Notes under the pieces: model-generated
Told to the model about the DNA's origin: nothing
The model's input: only the letters and a program-made list of their open reading frames with translations
Database searches by the model: none
Program-made: the position numbers and the translations under genes
In this document: positions 1-11,040 of the stretch, one piece after another
How positions within the stretch are numbered: the stretch's first letter is position 1
Layout of the letters: each line of letters opens with the position of its first letter
Source: Russula earlei
Lineage: Eukaryota; Basidiomycota; Agaricomycetes; Russulales; Russulaceae
DNA length: 54,953 nt
Direction of reading: 5' to 3'
Assembly (NCBI GenBank): GCA_025769875.1
Contig: JAGFNK010000351.1
Span: 1-54,953 of the forward strand

Positions 1-2546
1 GACTTCATAGGGTGTATGCCATTGAAGGTGTCAGGCAGGCATCCTATTGTAACAGTGTGTCCCATGATTCACTGCAAATTCCCACCAGGAGGGAGGTAGG
101 CAAGCTTCAAGGCACATTGCCTGAGCTTTGTCCATTACAGTGCACATAAAGTGCTCTGCATGTCCATTCTGTTGTGGAGTGTAAGGGGCACTTTGCAGGA
201 TTTTAATTCCTTCATCCTTTAGAATGTTGTCAAAGGCCTCGGATTTGTACTCTCCGCCAGCATTGGACATCCACTCTTTGATTCCTGCTTTATATTGGTT
301 CTTGACCATAGCAAGGAATTGCTTGATGGCCATCATGGTTGACTTTTTATTTTTTAAGAGTGTGATCCATGCATAGGAGGAATAATTGTCAATGAAGCTG
401 ATGAAGTATTTGTACTTATGATATGACTTCACAGGGAAACTCTTAAGGTCCGAGTGGATATGCTTGAACAGTGCTGAAGCACAAGTTTCAGAAGGGGGGT
501 GTGCAGACACAGGCATCTTGCCTTGTGCACAGCCAGGACATACTGCCTGTTCCTGAGAGATTTTCAGGTCTTCAGGGAGACCCTTGGTATGTGTCTTTGC
601 ACATGTTATGACATCCTTAGATGGGTGGCCAAGGTGTCAGTGAATGACATCATAATCTACTGTGTAGATAAGAGAATGCACTTGTGTGCTTTCAATTGAG
701 GCATCTAACCAATACGTGGTTTGACCTGGGAATAAGGGGTAAGAGGACAGGATTATACATCCATCCTCTTGTAGGGAAATATGTCTATTGTTCCCTAATG
801 CATGCATCCCTTGTTGTGAAAACTCCCCCATAGATAATATCCAAGTGTTAATTTTCAGAATATAAAGGACAGGAGAAATGTGCATGACAACCGTTTTAGA
901 GTTGACAGTGTGCCAAAGCAACACAGTGCCTTTGCCTTCCACTTATATAGTGTAATCAGCAGTTTTTACAGGGGATCTTTCGTGCAGCAAAGCCGGCATA
1001 TACTCAATGAAATCATTGATTTCAAAGGTGAAGTGCACTGATGCACCAGAGTCTAGGAGCCATAAGGATCCCATCTTACTCAAGCTGTGCTTCTTCCCTT
1101 TGCATCTTGAACAATTTTTGTTACATTCACTTTGAAGGGAAGTAGTCACTTCACTAATTTGTACATTATATGATACAAGCGAACACTTATTAGACATATC
1201 TAGCCCACTTTGGGGCTGGGGAGATGCTAAAAGGTTCCTTAGCAAGTGAAATGAGAGAGGGAGGCACATGCACACTTCATTATCTTCAAGGTTGCTGCCC
1301 CAATCAAGCAGTTCATCCAACAGAGTTGGAGCTCGCTCAGGGGTGGCAGCACCTTCTGGGATACTGTTGTATATGTCAAATAAATCTGATGTGTTTGTTT
1401 GCACAAAGTCACCATTGTCCTGGTCCATAGGCTCAGGGACAGGCAATGGTAATTTGACTGCACTTGACAAGGCAGTGGATTGAGTTGAGATCCACTGCTC
1501 GAGGGTCTTGACTGTCTGTACAGTATAGTGGGAGTTACCCCAAGATTGTCAGCAAGATCAAGTGCTTTGTTTAAGACCTTGTAAGGGCTGTGAGTGCATT
1601 TGCAAGGGTCAGTCGCAGTAGGGATGGTACATTGTTGGATCCCCAAGGGACCCAGATGGGCGATAGTGGTAATGGTCAGGAGTGGGAGTGCAGCAACATC
1701 CACAATGTGAGAGTGTCTGGGACCATGGCTATGATCGGCTTTCTCCTTGCCTTTCCCTTTTCCTTTTCCACTGTGCTTACCGTGCTGGTGCTTGTCCTTA
1801 TCTTCATTGTGCTTGGGCTTATTGCCCTGCTGCTGATTGGAGAAGGAGGGGTCACCATGCTTGCACTTGACAGCAGAAAGCTTCTGTGCACTGTGCTTCT
1901 TGCTTGTGCCACAATTGATCTCAGTTTGATATTGAGAGACAATAGCCTCTCGCACATCCTTAGCATTAAGGTTGGCTAGTTCATAATTCTGAGTGACAAT
2001 GTGGACAAGCATTTCCCATTTCTGGGGAATGGCAGCAAGCATTATGAGTGCCTGCAGGGTGTCAGGAATGTGGAGGGAGGATGCAGTGAGATGCTGGAAT
2101 GCAGTGTGTATCCAATCCATTTGTGGGCCAGGGTGCTGGCTCAGGTTAATGCAAATGGAAAAGGCTTCCTTGAAGTCCTTATAGATACTGACGGTAGTTG
2201 CCATACCATAGAGTGTTTCTAGATGATTCCAGATCATCTCAGCATTATCCAGGGTCGTGAGATCCTGCTGGATCATGATGGTGGACCTAAGGACCATATG
2301 ACCAACTGCCATATCATTTCCTTTGTTCCATTCTCTCAGAGCTACCTGAGCAGCAGCCTGGGCAGCAATCTCTTCAGGAAGAGGCACCTGAAGAAGGGCA
2401 GGGATGATTGGCACATCAAAGGTACCATTGCAATAACCCCACAGTCCAATGGACATGAGGTAGGCTTTCATAGCCTTTGACCAAATACCATAGTTGGCAC
2501 CATCAAGGATGGGGACAACAGGGGCAGAGGGTTGAGATGATGACAT
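1..2546 (-). mobile_element. Ty1/copia retrotransposon, gag to integrase part, cut by the window edge
   Basis: Read on the minus strand, the pieces run in copia order. Gag is at 2546-1239, with a UBN2-like start (LDGANYGIWSKAMKAYL). An aspartic protease with LLDSGASVHFT is in 1470-943. A GAG-pre-integrase region lies at 942-637. The integrase core is at 516-31, with the DNYSSYAW segment, a GEYKSEAF segment and PYTPQQNGHAEH. Protease before integrase, with reverse transcriptase and RNase H expected beyond base 1, is the copia order. Frame changes between 1240 and 940 and near 520-640 mean the polyprotein is not one open frame, so this copy is probably dead, although a programmed shift cannot be excluded. 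Position 1 cuts the element, so the other LTR cannot be seen. Confidence 0.9.
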
Positions 2547-2552
2547 AATAGC

Positions 2553-3032
2553 TGTTAGAAGGAGGCTTAGAGGTCATCAGTAAGAGTATTGTATTCAAAC
2601 AAGCTGACATAGTCTCCCCAGAGGGTAGACTAGCTCACTGCAGCATGCAGGCTTCAGGGATGCTTTGCCATCATTGCAGCTGATGAAGGTGCATGGCTTG
2701 CAGGGCCCATAACCTGTTGCGCAGCATAGAGTGCGGCTAACAGGCCAAGCAACCCACCTTAGAGGTTGTGCTAAGTGCTCAAGTGATATTGGGGTGTAGA
2801 GCAATGTGTATACTCATCTACATGTATGGTATTTATACCTCTATGACCCAGGGCTGTTTCTAAGTTCCAAAAGAGGTGACTACAGGTGTCCACTATATTG
2901 CACACTCAGTGACGTGTGATGTGGAAACATTCTAGATGCAGCATAAGGCTACATCTTGTGATAGATAGCATAGTATGCATTACCCTATTGCTATATCCAC
3001 ATATTCTAAAGTTCTGTCTAACACGTAACATC
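2553..3032 (-). repeat. Probable 5' LTR and leader of the copia element
   Basis: On the minus strand this begins TGTTACGTG and ends CTTCTAACA, a TGTTA...TAACA pair typical of LTR ends. A TATA-like GGTATAAATACC lies near 2828. The outer boundary at 3032/3033 is supported because a gypsy-type gag reading frame runs up to that point and stops matching. The inner boundary leaves only six bases before the gag ATG, which gives no room for a usual primer-binding site, so the inner edge may be misplaced. The partner LTR and target duplication lie outside the window. Confidence 0.45.
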
Positions 3033-3886
3033 TCTGAGCAGATCTTAAACCTTGTATGAAGGTCTTTGCCTTCTTTAATCCATTCAGGGTTCCAGTTCAA
3101 CAGTTTGATGAGCCATTCCTTTAGTGGTTTGTTCTCTAGCCCATGCTCCAGCAGGTGTTCCCACTTTAAAGTGGGTTAGTGCAGCAGCAACTTTTTGCTT
3201 TTGTCTACAAAGGAGTTGTTGTTAATGTAGTAATAGTTGGCTAGGGCTGCCCAAAAGGCTTCTGCATTGTTGGATTTCCCATCAAAAGGTTCTGGGGGGG
3301 TTCCTACAAGTCATGAATGACTTGACATTATGGGGTTTGTTGGGGCTGTTACAATGGGTGGAGCTGATCCTTGTAATTGGATTCTAGTTGGGGTGTGTGC
3401 TCAAGGGATACTTTGTGGTGCACTGCTAATTGTATGAGGGGTTGGTTGCTAAGTATTTTGTTGGATAGATGGTCCTGGAGTAGCACTTCAAATGCTTGGT
3501 GCAGTGCCTAGGATGGTACTGACTTCTTGCTCTTGTCTGGCAGCAAAATTGACTTCTTTGTTATTATAGTAAGTCCAATGTTGTTTGGAACAGCTCCACT
3601 TGACTGGTTTTTCTTGAAAGAGGCCTGTAAAGGTGTATGGATTGAATTCTTGAATGTTTTCTGCTCCTGGGGCTGCTGCTTTAAGTTGGGCAGTAGTAAT
3701 TTCATCATTATTGTCTTTATATAACCAAGGGTCTGAAAGGTTGCCATGGTTGATAATAGAGATTCCAGCAAATTTTCCTTGGTAACAGTGGTCTTGGGTG
3801 TCATAGCTTAAGCCTTTGAATAAGAGTGGGACAAGATCTTCTTCTTCAGAGGTAAGATTTCTCCTAGTGCTCATAGATTTAGACAA
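3033..3886 (-). pseudogene. Ty3/gypsy-type gag relic, interrupted by the copia element
   Basis: Minus-strand translation carries a gag-like segment around 3300-3150 (PPEPFDGKSNNAEAFWAAL, followed by YYYINNNSF), the pattern seen at the start of gypsy retrotransposon gag in basidiomycetes. An N-terminal open segment at 3886-3488 (132 codons) precedes it. Stop codons near 3487-3300 and 3175 break the frame. The coding match ends where the copia LTR begins, so copia inserted into an older gypsy copy. The N-terminal part is not recognised on its own. Confidence 0.5.
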
Positions 3887-4142
3887 TGGTTATTGTCCAA
3901 TGGCTGTTGTTCCAAGGATATGTTATAGTGTATGCTGGTTTTAGTGTCTGGTCTTCCTTGGTGTTTTTTCAAGTGGATTTGAGAGTATTACTCAGTGATG
4001 TTGCTTTGTGTTAGAACTACTTGTGTTTTCCACAGATACCCTTCAAATTCTGCTGGGGAGATGGCAAAGTTGTTTATTTCTCTAGTGGGGTGTTGGTAAA
4101 CCATAAAGTGTGTTGTCTGCAGGTGCCAAGCTTGTGTGCAAC
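3887..4142. other. Intergenic stretch between gag relic and MITE
   Basis: No supported gene or RNA. It may be leader or LTR sequence of the gypsy relic, but no paired LTR could be found. Confidence 0.4.
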
Positions 4143-5017
4143 ACACTGGTTGGGAAATCAACTTATGCGAATGACAAAACTGTAACATTTTGAATAACAA
4201 AATTTATTATTTTGTTACAATAGATTTCTGTCACAAAATGATGAAATAAGTAAATAGTATTGATAAGATTTTAGAAGATACATTATGTTACAAAAATTGT
4301 AAATTATTTTAAGATTTTGTGTGAAACAAAATTGTGAAATTTTTGAAACTGCAAAATTTGGGTTTATGGATGGGGTGGAAATACCCTTTTGTGACTGACA
4401 AAAGTATAACATTTTGAATAACAAAAGTCAATGTTATGTTATAGTTTTTCCACAGAAAAAATCTTAAAATTTAGTTTATATTTTGCTATATTAAATTCTT
4501 GTGACAAAATGATGAAACAAAATTATGAAAATTGTTGCCAAGGGAGGTTTGTAAGCTTGCAGGTAAACCATTCCAATGGTACAGAGAAGGAGTTTGTTCT
4601 ACCATTACTCCATCATTTTGTAACAAGAATTTTATATAACAAAATATAAACTAAATTTTCAGATTTTAAAAATTGTAACATAACATTAGCTTTTTGTTAT
4701 CAAAAATGTTACACTTTTGTCAGTCACAAAAGGGTATTTTCTACCCAGCATAAACCTAAATTTTGCAGTTTCAATTTTTTCACAATTTTGTTTCACACAA
4801 AATCTTAAAATAATTTACAATTTTGTCATAATGTATGTTCTAAAATCTTGTCAATACTATTTACTAATTTCATCATTTTGTAACAGGAATCTATTGTAAC
4901 AAAATCTAAGATGAAATTTCACAAATTGTTTCCTACAAATTTGTAACAAATAATAAATTTTGTTATTCAAAATGTTACAGTTTTGTCATTCACATAAGTT
5001 GATTTCCCAACCAGTGT
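4143..5017. mobile_element. AT-rich palindromic MITE, about 875 bp, with layered inverted repeats
   Basis: The ends are inverted copies of ACACTGGTTGGGAAATCAAC. The two halves pair almost to the centre, leaving a loop at about 4525-4605. Inside each arm a second copy of the subterminal block occurs: TGTAACATTTTGAATAACAAAA near 4180 recurs as a close variant near 4408, next to AAATACCCTTTTGTGACTGAC. The element therefore looks like one foldback inside another, or an arm that duplicated internally. No coding capacity. No convincing target duplication was seen, so the superfamily is unassigned. Confidence 0.8.
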
Positions 5018-5058
5018 TTGATTTACACCTCTTCTGCTCCTCTGAGTCCCTTTACCTC

Positions 5059-5597
5059 TGTTAAGATCTAACTGATCTTATACTGACTCTTTAGTGAAAG
5101 AGTTGCTTGATATAGTTCAAGCACTAGACTTCGATTCCTTTGATATTATCTCAGGAAGAATGAATGTTTAGAGAAGAGAGGGGCCTCTTTCACTTAGAGT
5201 TCTTGCAATAGAATGTATAAAGTGTCGACACAGTGATAGTTTCTTTGTGTGAGAGAGTAAGTTGAGTGTAAGGCTCAACTTCTTGGTACTACAGACTATT
5301 TATACGATATCTCCATAACTACTGATCCAATTTGTACGAAACTTGGGGTGCACATACTCGAGAACCAGTAGTATCCAAATACGTAGAGCGCAATTCGAGA
5401 ATGTCGGGAATGACTCATGCGTGAGTCATTCTTTCCTAGCATCTGTCATCAATCAGTAAGTACTGAGTAAGCCATTACTAATTCAATCAGTAAGCAAATC
5501 AGTAAGCGATCACTAAGCGGACACATATGAGTCAACAGAAATGAGTCATCAGGAGACAGGGGAACAGACGAGAACGAGAGACACAAGAATCCTAACA
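5059..5597 (+). repeat. Solo LTR, 539 bp, with 5-bp target duplication
   Basis: Starts TGTTAAGATC and ends AATCCTAACA. It is flanked on both sides by ACCTC (5054-5058 and 5598-5602). TG...CA ends plus a 5-bp duplication is the mark of an LTR retrotransposon; the absence of internal sequence means recombination between LTRs left a solo copy. An AT-rich TATTTATACG near 5287 could be its promoter. Confidence 0.85.
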
Positions 5598-5602
5598 ACC
5601 TC

Positions 5603-5882
5603 ATGTCTGGAAATGCCATGCGCTCCTAGAATAAACAGCCACATTTGCCTTCAGTGAGAGCAGACTTCAAGAGTCATCATTTAGGGTGATGTTACTCCAT
5701 CCTATGATGTAGATGAGCATCATCCTTCCTTGAAAACAACAGGATGATGAGGGCATCAATGGATTATGATATGACACACCATCTCTTAGACCAACACCAA
5801 CACAGTTCCATTGATAGCAGAGAAACAGTATATCATAGTTTTCAGCTCATGTACATCCCTTCAGCTGAGTAATGTACTCACA
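5603..5882 (-). other. 3' flank of hydrolase-lectin copy A
   Basis: The minus strand of about 5640-5880 matches the 3' flank of the intact copy at 54440-54740, including the block around the sequence CATCATCCTTCCTTGAAAAC. The duplication unit thus includes several hundred bases downstream of the stop codon. No separate gene. Confidence 0.7.
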
Positions 5883-7200
5883 TCAGGAATTTGATATCAT
5901 GATTGTGCCCATGTAGCTTCCATCCCATTGCAAATCCGAGATGTTTAACTATTGGAGCTATAGAATAAGAGCTCAGTCTTGTGTGTAAAAGACTGAGGGA
6001 AAACGAACGATAACTAAATTCGAATTATTTACACATACGGTCCGGATTGTCCGTTCGCGCGGCACTTAGCTTAGCGGCTGCACGTCCAACATTAACAACA
6101 CCTTAGTCCCTCTCGAAGACACTTTTTCTTCCCTCGTCGAATTGGCCCAGAGTCTTCCAGATCGACTTTCGTAGTACATCTTGTTGAGGATGGAAAGATT
6201 CACTTCGGCAGGCAAGTCCGTGATAATATCGCTCCACGGGTTATAATTGTGTATCCCAACTACGATCGAAAACCGTTCCAAGGAGGAACCGTCCTCAAAG
6301 AGCAAAGTTACGGACCCGCTGCTATGCAAAAAGCACAATCGGAGTAGCTTTGGAGGGAATGTCTCCCAGAGGTCCTTACGCGGATCCAAGAGGTTCTTGG
6401 CGGCAACCCGAAATCTGTCCGTGGTCCTGTCCACAATATGGAACAGAATACGATATTGATAGTCCGGGGCTGGAGGTATATCGAGTTCAAGGGATATTTC
6501 TCTGGGTAGTTTTAATGGTAGATGTGGATCGAATACGGAGGGCACTCACTCTTCGGGAGGCGTACTGATCTGACCTCCGCTACGAATGAGAACTGTCGCA
6601 ATACGATCGCCGTCCCACTGCAAATCCGAAATCGTAAGGGATACGATCGTTCCTCGAGTGCTGGTCTTTTCTTCCTTTACCGAGGTGGCCCACAATCTCC
6701 CCGATCGCGATTGGTAGTACGAATCAGTGATAAGTCGCGACACAGCATTGGTCGGCACATCGACAAGGATATCGCACCATGGACTGTGGTCGTGGTTTCC
6801 GGCCGCTACAGAGAACGATTCGGAAGATTTGCTGCTACTGAGTAGCAAGCTCCCCGAAGTACCACTTCCTCCCATTTTCAGTTTGAAGTCTGTATGGGAC
6901 GTCACTTCCCATGCGTCACTCGTCCCATTCCCAGCGCGATCGATGACGTGGAAGTCTTGTCCGGTTTCATCAACGATTCTGAACTGAATGCGATAGGCGT
7001 AATTTATGGGTTCGGGCTGGGGACTTCTTCGAGTTCAGGTGATGCTTCTTTAAGGAGATCTTTACTTACCTAGGAGAAGGAGTGCTGCTCGTTCGCAGAT
7101 CAGCGGAATCGACGTCAATACTGGATGGTGGTGGCATTCGTGAACTCGATCTGGATGAACCGGGATGCGTGTTGCTGCGGTCAGAGCTTGTTGGAGCTGT
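5883..7200 (-). pseudogene. Hydrolase-lectin copy A: 5'-truncated, two lectin domains, last exon split by an insertion
   Basis: This minus-strand copy keeps the 3' end of the linker exon (about 7200-7070), a 43-bp intron (7069-7027), the lectin-1 exon (7026-6550, 477 nt) and the lectin-2 exon beginning at 6501. The linker ends RTSSTPSPR as in intact copies. Lectin 1 has GGSGTSGSLLLSSS; lectin 2 has HNYNPWSDI, with Ser where the other copies have Cys. At 6092 an insertion (5950-6091) breaks lectin 2 so that the frame ends at 6066; the original tail and stop codon survive at 5945-5883. The RRM-like and hydrolase exons are gone. If transcribed it could give only a lectin-like fragment. Confidence 0.85.
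5950..6091 (-). mobile_element. 142-bp LTR-like insertion in the lectin-2 exon, TTAAC duplication
   Basis: Comparison with the uninterrupted exon at 54360-54375 places extra sequence exactly here. TTAAC is repeated on both sides (5945-5949 and 6092-6096). On the minus strand the insert begins TGTTGGA and ends TCCAATA, an imperfect inverted pair. A 5-bp duplication and a TGTTGGA start fit a very short solo LTR of a miniature LTR retrotransposon; a MITE is the alternative. Confidence 0.7.
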
Positions 7201-7465
7201 AAGGATCATGGTAAGACTGTATTGGGTACTAAGCTCGTCGCATTTGTCGGAAGCAAGGGGCGCTGCTTTCAACGGTTCACGAAAACATCGTCGTTTAGGG
7301 TGTCTTCGACGGTCATCCAGACTGCTGGATGACTCCCTCGCCTTGGCCCGTGCAATGTTTTCCCTTGCCAGTGGGGTTCCGAGACAAACTTCTCGACTCG
7401 GCCTAAAAAAAGAGCTAATGGCTAATGGGTGTAATCAGTTCTTGACATGGACTACAACCCTCTTC
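7200..7465. other. Breakpoint region shared with 23850-23990
   Basis: The match to the hydrolase-lectin linker stops near 7200. Bases 7290-7400 resemble 23855-23960 (both contain CAGTGGGGTTCC after a CGTTTAGGG/GGTTTAGGG-type start), so this is the upstream edge of the RBR duplication unit. No gene is seen. Confidence 0.5.
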
Positions 7466-9290
7466 CTGTGTGTGGTCGCTTGAACTTATAGCTCTGCCGC
7501 ATGGCACCCTCGCCATCCATGGGAATTCCTCGTGGCTTGTCACAAAGCCGGTCCATCCCATCTCTCATACACGCTTCGAGTGTCTGATGACAGTCCGCAC
7601 TTCACACGGGTTACATGCGTCAGTAGGGCACGTTTACGCATGAACTTCTGCAAGCTTTGTGATCATTGGCAGGGTCAAGGATCGTCCTTGCATAACCCCT
7701 AAGTTCAGTCCCGGCTTTGTGAGGCATGGTGAACCTACTTATCGTTCTACAAGCAGATTGGGGTGTTGACCGTTGTCGAACCCATCTTCTCGTGCAGTTT
7801 CATACCCATGCGACGCTTCAGCTAAACGAACTCATCACCCGCTGATCCCATTGTCATGGCCTCCACATTATCCCCCGACATGAGACTAGTGGTCGTGTCT
7901 TTGCCCGCCACAGGAGTAGGACAATCACTGAGCTGGGGCTTCCGTGGATCATCCAACCCGAAGTCGTGGTCGTCTGGAGCGAAATTGGTGACTTCGTCTT
8001 TATGAAACTTTACGCAAACCGACTCGCCAGACTCAGCCTACTGTTGTCCACTTGCAGCCACGAGATGGCCTCATTTCTTCGGCGTCAACCTGATGAGAAG
8101 GATCCCCTGTTGGACCCAGAGGGCGCAGAATCTGCGTGCATTGACACACTTCCGGAAGACTCGATTGCGCGTATTGAGCCACATGATAGGGGATGCGCCC
8201 GAGAACTTCACCCTATCGCATATATGGTCAACGTTTCCCCACGGAAACGATCGGGAGGTGTTGTCACACAGGCCCATATTGATTACAAAGGATCCCGCGT
8301 AGAAGTAACGAGGGCGCTGGTGCTCGATGTTGGTATCTCGGAGGAACCATACGAAACATGAAGCTGAGGTGTCAGTGCCCCAAGTGAATGCTGTTCGCAT
8401 CAAACTCCCGTGACTCCGTCTGACCATGCTCAACAGGGATAGCCATTTACGTCTCATCGACAGAGACGAATTCAACGAGGCGCGGAGCCTAACATGCCCC
8501 TTCACAGGCTGTCATTATACGCGGTGCAAGGGATGCCAGCAGGAGACAGGAGATCATTTCCAATGGGTCGGAGCATTCATATATTGGCACTTCGGAATTG
8601 AAGCATCTGGCCAGGCGGCAAGGCTGTTCCGCCCGAGCAAATTCTTACTTCCTCCTGGTCATCGATGAATGAGAAGTGACGCATACACAGCGTGCTGGAC
8701 ATCATGTGAAAAGAATTCGGGGTATAACATCATATATGTAAGCGGGACGCGACAAGATGCAGGATTTCCACATTGTGCTGTGCATTCGTACTATTTTCAT
8801 TTCGCAGTTCATTTCTCCTGGGAGCAAGTCGTGGATACTTCTACTTGGAGCGAGGAACTCGTCCTGAGACTCGTTTGCACTGCCAGTCACCAATGGCTCT
8901 GCGAATTGATCGTCGGTTTCACTGTCCACGCGGCTATCGCGGAAGGAAGGTGAACGCGACACGTGTTCTATTTCGATCCGTACTCCCTGCCATACCTTTA
9001 GTCTGAACCGTGTTTTCCAATTGGTTTCCTGTGAAACTTCTTCACCCCTCCGAGTCCGGCGCCAGACGCTAACATTCAGCCAGGAGTACAGCGTATACAA
9101 AAACGGGTAATACGTGGAGACCTTTGAAGTTAACATCACTAGCTGTTCCGAAATTTGAGCTCTTATAGGATGCTTCTCATGGACACTTCGAAGTCGTTCC
9201 TCAACCAAGAGGGTATGGGGTATGGCTTGGGGGTAAAGTGGGATGACATCATCTCGAAGCCGCCGCGAAACTTTCGCTATGGGTCTCATT
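7466..9290 (+). pseudogene. RBR ubiquitin-ligase relic (copy 1)
   Basis: The whole stretch follows the intact RBR locus at 24570-26640, including upstream sequence (GCTCTGCCGCATGG, TGTGATCATTG). Coding remnants are DTLPEDSIARIEP near 8140-8190, the helix before the IBR (VTRALVLDVGI) near 8300, and IBR pieces ARSLTCPFTGCHYTRCKGC near 8480-8540. RING1 has lost most zinc ligands: the segment with GHSFCREC and LCPTC in the intact copy is deleted or scrambled. Frameshifts separate the remaining pieces. It sits directly upstream of membrane-protein gene 1, an order consistent with block duplication. Confidence 0.75.
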
Positions 9291-9499
9291 GGGCATAACA
9301 GTCAGAACCAAACACATCCCGGGCATAGGACGCATTAGGTCTAGACACTCTTGGGAAGCACCAGACCAATAACGTCTGTATGTTGATCGATTCAGGCAGT
9401 GAAAGTGTTGATGAGACGGGCTCCTCGAGGCCCAGGAAAGACCAAATGAATAGGTATCGAATTGTCTTTTCATGACTCCGTCGTGTCTTCCAATTAAGT

Positions 9500-9704
9500 C
9501 TTAGTTTCATTTCTGCCTCGTGTCCCTTCATTTCAGTCCTGGCTTTCACTATGGGACGCGAGCCACCTGCCAATCTCAGGCGGAAAGGACACCTGGCATC
9601 ACACACCAGCAACGCATGGCCGTAACCAGTGTATTTAACGGCTGGGTTTCTCATCGTAACGCCATGCACCAGACTTCCGTCCACGACCATCCACTGGCAC
9701 GGAC
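9500..9704 (+). promoter_or_regulatory. Shared upstream block of membrane-protein genes
   Basis: GCCTCGTGTCCCTTCA-type sequence followed by GTATTTAACGGC occurs here, at 12328-12380 (TGTTTAACGCCC) and at 42368-42450 (GTATTTAACGCCC), always the same distance upstream of the membrane-protein start or its expected place. This conserved block is the best promoter candidate; the transcription start is not determined. Confidence 0.45.
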
Positions 9705-10533
9705 ATGGTTGATAGCGCCTTTGAAAAAAACCAGGAGCTCTACGCTAAGAACATTTTCGTTGCAAACCGGCAATCACCCAGACGCCCCAATATTTCTCCC
9801 ACCCTATTTCCCAACACTTCTAATCAATTACCACCTTCACCATATCCCTCACCCGGGGCAGGCGTCTCCAAAGAGCGTGCTCGTACCCAACATGAGGGAC
9901 TTATCAGTGGATTCACTACCATAACTGTGGCGGCGAGTCTCCGCTCATTTTTCATTTACTCAGGCAACTGACTGGGGGATGCTGTCTCAGGGAGCATTCA
10001 TTGCAGCCATTCAGGCGCAGATAATGGGAAGTGCGACCAGTTCGGACCAAACAATCGCGGATCGTGCAGTTAATGCCTTCTACATTGGTGGCCTTATTCT
10101 TGACGTTATGTCTGCCTGTCTGGCATTTCTGACAACGCGTTGGCTTGAACGATTAACGGAGAGCGAAAAGGACCTGCTTGAGAAGGAGTTCTCATGCCGG
10201 CCTAGCAATTTGGATGAGGAGGGCCATGATGATAAGGGAGGTCCAAGCCCCTTCCCACCCGAAAGACGCTCGTGGCAGGATACCATGTTTTACACCTGGT
10301 TGGGGATATCGCTCTTCGTTCCCATGCCCCTTCTAATCTTCGGAATCGTTTGTATGCTCGCGGGCATTTATACCAACGTCTGGGCGCAGCATTCGGCTGC
10401 GGTCGCAGGCATGGTTACTTTAGCTGGAGCTGCGACGCTCCCTTTCGTCGTGGGCATTTTCTTCATCGGCAGGAAAAAGAGGAGGCGAGCAGAACTCATA
10501 ATTCGGCTGAGCGAGATGCAAGGTGACTGGTAG
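9705..10533 (+). CDS. Multi-pass membrane protein of unknown function (copy 1)
   Basis: Two exons, 9705-9926 and 9991-10533, give 254 residues; both exons are whole codons and the 64-bp intron ends CTGTCTCAG. The donor (GTGGCG) is weak, but the second copy has GTAGCG at the same place. Residues 1-73 are proline-rich and polar. The rest holds a hydrophobic GAFIAAIQAQIM segment, a helix in FYIGGLILDVMSACLAFL, a charged cytosolic-type loop (ERLTESEKDLLEKEF and an acidic, proline-rich stretch), two more helices in the last third, and a basic tail starting IGRKKRRR. No signal peptide is apparent. The family is not one I can name. It lies between an RBR relic and a hydrolase-lectin relic. A 256-residue paralogue is at 42501-43336. 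Confidence 0.75.
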
Positions 10534-11040
10534 AATGTTGGGCCTTCTATGCCCACTCCTTACATCGATTATGTCCCGTCAGTCTCGTATTTATTACATA
10601 TGACACCTTTCGCTTCCTATAAACATACCTTGATGACGTGCATTCGGCAGCTTTGAAACCAATTAGAGTACTGTGCGAGCCAAGTGAGGGGAAAGGGTAA
10701 AAATATACCAACCATATCAGGACGATATCGGCAACGAATGAGACGATGTGCGCAGTGAGTTCGTAAGGCCAATCAGAATAGATTGACAGAGCAGGGGTTC
10801 GCGGGTTCACGGCGCTCGCGGACGGTCAGACGGCGGGTTCAGGATTCAGGAGCACACAAAGGGAAACAGAGGGCGAGGGCGGGAAAACATCGACGTGGAT
10901 TCCGAGTTAATAGAGGGTTTAAATCCACACTATCCCGCGAGGACCGTGCAAGGTAGCGAAACACGGTAACGAGCGAGAACGGAGGGTGATCATCAAGGAT
11001 GCGAGAAAAAAAAAGACTCATTCGGGCCCGATGAAGGGCA
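10534..11040. other. Intergenic region downstream of membrane-protein gene 1
   Basis: The first ~100 bases resemble the 3' flank of membrane-protein gene 2 (CATCGATT near 10564 and 43371). From about 10640 nothing recognisable is present; open frames here are short and lack features of a gene. Confidence 0.45.

Noticed and set aside
9249..9690. Minus-strand frames between RBR relic 1 and membrane-protein gene 1
   Set aside because: They lie over duplicated non-coding flanks (RBR 3' region and membrane-gene promoter) and are not conserved in the other copies.
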